Part shown: positions 57,985 through 64,000 of the stretch, in pieces | Position numbering within the stretch: the stretch's first letter is position 1 | How the letters are laid out: every line of letters begins with the position of its first letter | Assembly: GCA_015680685.1 (NCBI GenBank) | Contig: MNCI01002981.1 | Coordinates: forward strand, 25,609 to 89,608 | DNA: 64,000 nt | From: Gnetum montanum | Taxonomy: Eukaryota; Streptophyta; Gnetopsida; Gnetales; Gnetaceae | Direction of reading: 5' to 3' | Notes under the pieces: generated by a model | Told to the model about the DNA's origin: nothing | What the model saw: the letters and a program-made list of their open reading frames with translations, nothing else | Databases searched by the model: none | Made by a program: the position numbers and the translations under genes

Positions 57985-60450
57985 GATGGATTAGTACCAG
58001 ATAAAGTGAAGGTATTATATAATATATCTTTCTTTAATAAATTTGACATTTTTAGTATTGCTAAGACATACAAAATTGAAAACTTTCTAGAAATTTTTAT
58101 TTCAAATTTCTCTGTTTTATCTTTTCCTTATCAAAGAAATGTAGATCATGGAAGACATTTTAGAGGTTTCACTAGTTTTATTCAAAATTCTCTTCATAAG
58201 CAAGTCCAAATAGAAAAGGTTAATGAATATAATTAGTATATTGAGCTAAAAATATTACAACAAAAATCTTTTTTATTTTTATCTTTTTACTACTTTTCAC
58301 CTAGAGAAGCTACTCTTTATGAACAAGAAGGTTTATCATGAGATTTTCTCTTTCAAACCCTTGGTATGGATATTGCTAGCTTTTACTCAAGAGGAAATAT
58401 TTATATATGTGATGACTTTAATGCTAGAATTAGTTGTGATTAGATCCTTATTAGTCAGTAAAACCTTCAAGGCTTTTTAGAATATGAGAAGAGTGCAGAA
58501 TGGAATTGGTCTTTTTAAGATAAATCATTTAATTATAGGGGAAAACATTTGTTAGAATGGGGACAAGGACTAAATCTATTAGTTCTAAATGGCATCAATA
58601 AATATCCAAATTCAGGTGGCTTTACTATTGTAGGATCACAAGGCAACTCTAGCATTGATTTTCTTCTTTCTAGCCTAGACAATGTTGGTAGCATTAAATG
58701 TTTTGAAGTAAATAAATATATAATTAAATCTTGCCATCACCCTTTATACTTCATGTTATAAACAAATACACAGTTTCTTAGATATTCTAAGAGATAAAAG
58801 CACTTTAGAATAACTTCAAAAGTGAAGACGGATTTTTAAAATAAAATTCAAAAGATTTAGAATCTAAGTGAGTCTCACAAAAACTCTAATTGCAGTTGTC
58901 GTAAATATTTCTAAAGGCAAAAGTACAAATAATCAACAATGGTTTAATGAAGAATGTAAGATAGCTAGAATTTTATTGAAAACTCGAAGATCACCAAAGT
59001 CCAAGTTATCTAAAAATTTGATTCTAACTAAGAAGAGGGAATTTGTTAGACAAAGACATAATAGTTTACTAGATATGATAAAAAAAAATTCCCAAATGTT
59101 TTTGGCATTCATTTCAAAGCAAGAGAAAAACAAATTATGCTCTCTCAAAGATACTAAAAGTTTTTATCAAGCTTTGTTTCATAGCAATAATAAACTAGAA
59201 GATTGTCCTAACAATGGTAATACATTATTCATTTCTTTTGATGACACACTATAGGGAATAAAAAAACACTAGCATAAAGAAAAGTTGTTGGTGTAAATAA
59301 TTTATATGGAGAAATGCTTAAATGGGGAGGACCATTGGTATGGAATGCTATCTAGAAGAAGTTAAATTTGGTTGTGCAAGTGGGGTGAGAAAAGAAATGA
59401 TGCATCAATATAGAAGCTATGCTCTTAAATAAAAGAGACCAAAAAGATTTAAATAATTATAGAGTGATTGTAATTAGCAATATTTTTTCTTAGCTTTTGG
59501 GCACTATTCTAGAATCTATGCTTAGAAGATGAGTTGAAGAAACTTAAACATTCTACTATAGATCATCTCATCACTTTAACTTATCTTATTGATAGAGCAA
59601 AAGATCCACATAATAAAAGCTTTTATCTAATTTGTAGATTTTTCTAAAGCCTATAATTCTCTCATTCAAAGCAAATTATAAAGGCACTTGGAAAATTTAG
59701 AAGTTCCCATCACATTATTAATGACTATCCAAAAACCTTACAAAGAGGCATACATTCAATTTACAAATAGGCAAGATAGAATTTTATTTAATAGTTTTGT
59801 TGGTGTTAAATAAAGGTGTTCTCTTTCTCCTACTTTATTTGGGCTTTTTATTGATGCACTTGAAGAGTGGATGCATAAAATACTAACTCATTTTGCAAAT
59901 ATAATTGGAAGTAATCCTATCAGACTCTTACTCTATGTTGACAATGTTGCCTTAATTTTAAATTCTATAAAGGATTGCAGACAATGCATAATACTCTTAA
60001 TGACTTTTGTTGGCATTCAAGAATGAAACTTAATATCCCAAAAAGAAAAAAAAATATGATTTATAGCACATGAAATAAAATGTACAATTTTACTGTAAGA
60101 CATGAACATGTAGACATAATTTACTCTTACAAATATCTTGGCCTAGTATGCTACTGCAATCACAAACGGGCTTAATGCATTACTCAAAGAGTTGCAAGTG
60201 GTATAAAAAACTTATTTACTTTAAAAAGAAAATATAAGAAGGAACCTATTCTATCTTGGGATATCTAAAAATAACTTTATCATGTCATTATTCTGTCTAC
60301 CATTCTTTATGGATGTGTTATATGGGGTCTTACTTTATTAAATAAATATTAGAAACAAAAAGAAGAAATTCATAAGTTTTTTTGCTTAATGAACTTAAAG
60401 AGACAAACACAATATGATATTATACCCCTTGAAGTAGAGATGATGTTGTT
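57985..60450 (+). mobile_element. Jockey-like (non-L1, non-RTE) LINE, decayed
   Basis: Broken plus-strand frames: endonuclease end (LNLLVLNGINKYPNSGGFTI and SSIDFLLSS, 58561-58680), a linker (QQWFNEECKIARILLK, 58938), and RT pieces (NNYRVIVISNIF near 59450; STIDHLITLTYLIDRAKDP near 59550; LLYVDNVALIL near 59930, where DD is expected). The pattern resembles non-LTR elements seen in mosses, ferns and gymnosperms, from memory. The endonuclease start and 3' end are not defined. Confidence 0.65.
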
Positions 60451-60480
60451 AGAGGTTGAACCTAGTTATTAGTTCATAGC

Positions 60481-61358
60481 TGATGAGAGGTGGAGCAATC
60501 CCAACACTACCATACAAGTCACAAGTGCTCATGCATGACTAGGTTGTAATTTGCGAATGGACAATATCATTATGCTAGTGATTGATGTTAAGTTTGAGAT
60601 TGTTGTCTTTCCACTTCGAGTTAGTGAAGTTCAAGTGTATGGTTTAACTCTTAGTGAGGCATATGATTGGTTGATGTTGTAAGGCTCTTAATGCTTTTAA
60701 TGGTAAACATAATTGAAGATAAAGGTAAAATTCTAAGTCTAGTTAACTAGGGAAACATAAAACCTATCTTAGCCTAGTGTGATGGATATCTAGTCCTGGT
60801 CTACTGTACATGTCCTGGACTCATGTAGTTATCATTGGAATTACCAAGTGGTATTACTACTGAGTGAATTAAGCAATGCCACTACTGAGTTACCAAATAA
60901 CTACACTTAGCACTCGAAACCAGTTGTAATTATTCAGCTTAGTAAGGACATATAAAATAAAGTTCTTGAAACATAAAGGATTAACTAAGAAAACAAGAAA
61001 ATTATTCTAAGTAAACATAGAAAACTAAGTCGATGCAGCAATGATGAAAGGCAATCTTGATCTTTATTGCTAGTCATGAACTATGTTCAAGTACAATTCA
61101 CTTAAATAAAGATTCTAGACAATTGTTCAATACCACACTACAAGCATTCACTCTATTGCTAAAACTATGAAAATAAATTGCAATAATCTAGTTAAGGATT
61201 GGAATGAAAAGTTATGAATTGTATGTCCAAGTGTTAGTATTTATAGCTCTAGACACATCCCAAGACATTGTATCAACAATGACATAGCATGTACCATGAC
61301 ATCTTTGCTATGATATCATTAATACAATATCGCAATGCAACAAAAATTAACTTTATCA
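60481..61358 (-). repeat. 3' LTR of the fourth copy (878 bp)
   Basis: On the minus strand it starts TGATAAAG and ends with a CTCCACCTCTCATCA-like sequence matching the family end. GATATC-type units survive in the U3 (61300-61335) but are heavily altered (ATGATATCATAGC). Confidence 0.82.
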
Positions 61359-61558
61359 TACCACCATGATTCATTGAAAACTCATCCTCAAGTTAAAACA
61401 AAATGAAGATAGAGTCTCTTACAAAATTGGAAGGTAGATTTGACTTAACATACCGTACTAACTATTTATATGACTTAGAATGCAGCACTGGTGTTTTTAC
61501 AAAATGACATAGGTATATGACAAGAAAAAAAACAAAATTTAAAGTTGCTCAATGTAGA

Positions 61559-64000
61559 TCATGTTCCAAGCACTGGATGCTCTTCCATATGCTTTTTTCC
61601 TTTGTCATTAGGCTTTTGAAATTTATATTGATTTAGGAGCACTTGAAGCTTCTCTTCTTTTGCCTCGAGTCATGTAGCATCCATGCTTGTTGAGCAATGT
61701 TAGATGGAGTGAGTACATCCCATGGGCATGGTAGCTGCATAAACATTTTGTTGGCCTTCATGTACTAGACCACAAACTGTCATCTTTCCTCTTCAAATGC
61801 TTTGGTTGTCTTTTTGAGTTCCTAATAATTTGACATGCGATGCACTAGGTTTATTACTACATCTTTCTACCCATGGTAGCTTTCCTTGATAATTTCTATT
61901 TTAAAGTTTGCCACATGTAGCTTCTATAATGCATCTTTCCTATCAGCAAACTCTCTTTCATACATGACATACATAGTCACTACCTACTACTCCAATTCAT
62001 TTTGGGGCTTGCCTACTATTAACATGGCTAGATTAGCATACTAGAGGTTTGCTAATCACATATACTCTATTAAGTCTTCAATCTGCATGTGCTTGTTTTT
62101 TACTTCTACTTCGTGGACATGGGCTAAACTATCAAAGATGGGTTGCCAATTTGGATTTTGCGCAAAAAGAGAACTGATCTTGGCCTTTGCCATCTGGATC
62201 TCTTTTTCATTGATTTGCTTGTACATACCCACTTGATTTTTGAAATGCTCTTTGATGCTTTGTGCTTCTTAGCCTTATTTTTCCACATGCTTATTTTGAT
62301 TTCTGAATTCTGATGGATGGCGTAGACTTCTTTCATTGATAAGGTTCTATTCTTGTGAGCCAACCAACTCATGTCTTGGTTTGCTCTAGCTAGTTGTTCT
62401 CTGAGTTGTTGGATGCTTTACTCAAGAACATTCTTTTGCTTTTCAATATTGGTCAACCAAGCATTATCAGTAGCAAGTTGTTTATTCTCCTCTTGTAAGC
62501 CTATGAGTGCTTTGGCATGTGCATACATTTGAGCCTCTGCCATTGATGCATCACATACTTTCTTCTCATTTTCTCTTTGCATCTTCATGTTATGGTCAAT
62601 AAGCTATCTTATATAATCAGTTTTAAATTTTTCAAGTTGATTAGGTGTTATGAATTATGTGGGGTCTTTTCTTTTAGCTTTTAGGGTGGCTAACTCCTCT
62701 TGCAATTATTGCACCTTGTTTTCTACATGCTTGGCCTTGGTTTTAGCATGACCAACTTTTCTTTTGTGGCTATTAGATTAGATTGGACTATAATGATATT
62801 GCTTGGGATATCAAAAATATTTTACATTACTTGGCCCTTCTACAATAGTCTGTCTAAAATCTCTTCATGCTCCATAAGTGTCATTGAGGTTTTGGCAAGT
62901 ATTTAAGCATCCTATGCTCCAGAGATATCAGCTGGTGGCACAACAGGAATGTTAAAAGATTCCTTAATGTGATCATTGATGACCTCTATGACTCTTACTG
63001 CATCTTGATGTTGCATGATCATAACTGTGGCACCTGCACCAATTTCAAGAATAACTTGGAATTATATAGCATTCTTGAAAATTTGTTATGTTCAATCTTC
63101 CTCTTCTCTTGCTTGCAATGAAAATTTTCCAGTGGCTAGTTCTGTGGATACTATGGGCCTTGCAAATATCTTCTGTACTTTGTACAATTTTCCCCTTTTC
63201 TTCTTCCCCAACTTATTGTTTCTATGATTTGTTGTAGATGGCTAATGGATGGTTGATAATCTTGTGGCCATAGTAGTGGTACTTCTTACTATTGTTGTTG
63301 TTGTTGTTGTTGCTCATCTTTGGGTTGGCTACTAGGTCCTACCTATTGCTGCTAACTAGTAGTGGGAATGTTACCAACAGGAGTGGAATTTGCAACTTCC
63401 TCTGTGCCTACTAATTTTTCTACTTGATCCTTCTTTGATGGCACTAGCTTGAACATCTTTGCATAGGAAGCATTTTGATCCTTCCTTGGGACATCATTGA
63501 TATATCCCAAGTTCCTAGCTTGCTTGCACAGCTTCCTGATGAGGCAAGGGAATGAAAGTGTTAGCTTTCCTACCTTCTTCTCTTTGAACCACCTCTGGAT
63601 TTCAAGGAAGAATAGAAGGGCAATGTTAGCATTGACTTTTTCCATCAGGGTTGCGCTTCCTTTGGTGACATATGTAGATATCCTATTGAGCCTTTTTTTT
63701 GGAAACAAGTGATAGGTTCTAATCTTGAAGTATATTTTCTCCTCAACCATGAGCTTTCTATAATCTTTATCTTCTTTTCCAGATTCTCTATGCAACCATA
63801 GCCTCTTAGCATTAGTATTTGATCTTGTTGAGATTTGTGTCATATTTTCCCCTTCATTTGGGATGTTGAGAATCTTTGCAATTGCTTCTACTAAGTAAGG
63901 CATAGAGACTCCTTCAATTTTGACTATAGCATCTACTTTCTTATTTTGCCAAAATCGGTATGTTTCCCCTAGATACCACTTACCATTGTTAAATAGTGCA
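61559..64000 (-). pseudogene. ORF2 of the fourth copy (partial at the window edge)
   Basis: The frame is already open at the edge (GKWYLGETYRFWQNKK at about 63960) and runs on to a stop at 63352, so the ATG at 63903 is not the true start. It shares YFKIRTYHLF, RISTYVTKG and PRKDQNASYAK with inner ORF2. A GTT-repeat (63292-63314, minus-strand AAC/CAA) codes for an Asn/Gln tract. The coiled-coil part continues with several stops (RTLSMKEVYAIHQNSEIKIS near 62340) to TGA at 61559-61561, right after DKGKKHMEEHPVLGT. The function is unknown. Confidence 0.78.

Larger units (their letters stand above)
60481..64000 (-). mobile_element. Fourth copy of the LTR family, 3' half, running off the right edge
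   Basis: On the minus strand: ORF2 (64000 to 61559), a GGATGAGTTTTCAATGAATC and TGGTGGTA tract, then an LTR (61358 to 60481) that ends in the family's CATCA. ATAGC at 60476-60480 would be one half of the target duplication. Gag and the 5' LTR lie beyond the window. Confidence 0.85.

Noticed and set aside
1-64000. CRISPR arrays, rRNA, functional tRNA genes, bacterial operons
   Set aside because: No regular repeat-spacer pattern, no rRNA segment, and tRNA-like sequences are only SINE heads.

Overview
This is nuclear DNA from a seed plant, most likely a gymnosperm. The inference rests on an AT-rich sequence, one single-copy gene stretched over 32.6 kb by introns of up to 15.6 kb, and dense old transposable elements (Athila-type Ty3 LTR elements, L1, RTE and Jockey-like LINEs, a Ty1-copia remnant, tRNA-type SINEs). 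No bacterial, organellar or viral genome features are seen.

Left arm (1-22.6 kb). A pair of nested LTR retrotransposons dominates. The outer element (4510-20240) has 5' and 3' LTRs, a tRNA-Asp-type primer site and a perfect 5-bp target duplication (AATAT). A second member of the same family (6911-15607) sits inside its gag gene; the gag frame resumes after the insertion. Neither copy encodes reverse transcriptase or integrase. The outer copy keeps gag plus a retropepsin-like protease. The inner copy keeps gag plus a long env-position ORF (here ORF2) with a plant-transposon-protein-like head and a long coiled coil. A third LTR end lies at 1-195, and a fourth copy enters from the right edge on the minus strand (60481-64000), carrying a better preserved ORF2. 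The LTR U3 regions are arrays of GATATCGCG-type palindromes, and a similar module with a TATA box lies upstream of ORF2 inside the inner element.

Centre (22.68-55.42 kb). One protein-coding gene on the plus strand was assembled by hand from 12 coding exons (1278 nt, 425 residues, all phases consistent). It encodes a plant lysozyme-like/SLT-type protein made of two tandem repeats. The intron positions and phases are the same in both repeats, so the gene arose by internal duplication. The first repeat keeps the presumed catalytic Glu; the second has Ser there. Its introns hold an RTE LINE (intron 2), L1 pieces including a 6.1-kb L1 with a 16-bp target duplication (intron 8), and a truncated copia element next to an RTE fragment (intron 9).

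Right arm (55.4-64 kb). Non-coding DNA with SINE and RTE tails, a decayed Jockey-like LINE (about 57.98-60.45 kb, plus strand), then the minus-strand LTR element running off the edge.

Apart from the 425-residue gene, every coding-like segment recognised belongs to a transposable element and is broken, mostly by stop codons consistent with C-to-T decay.
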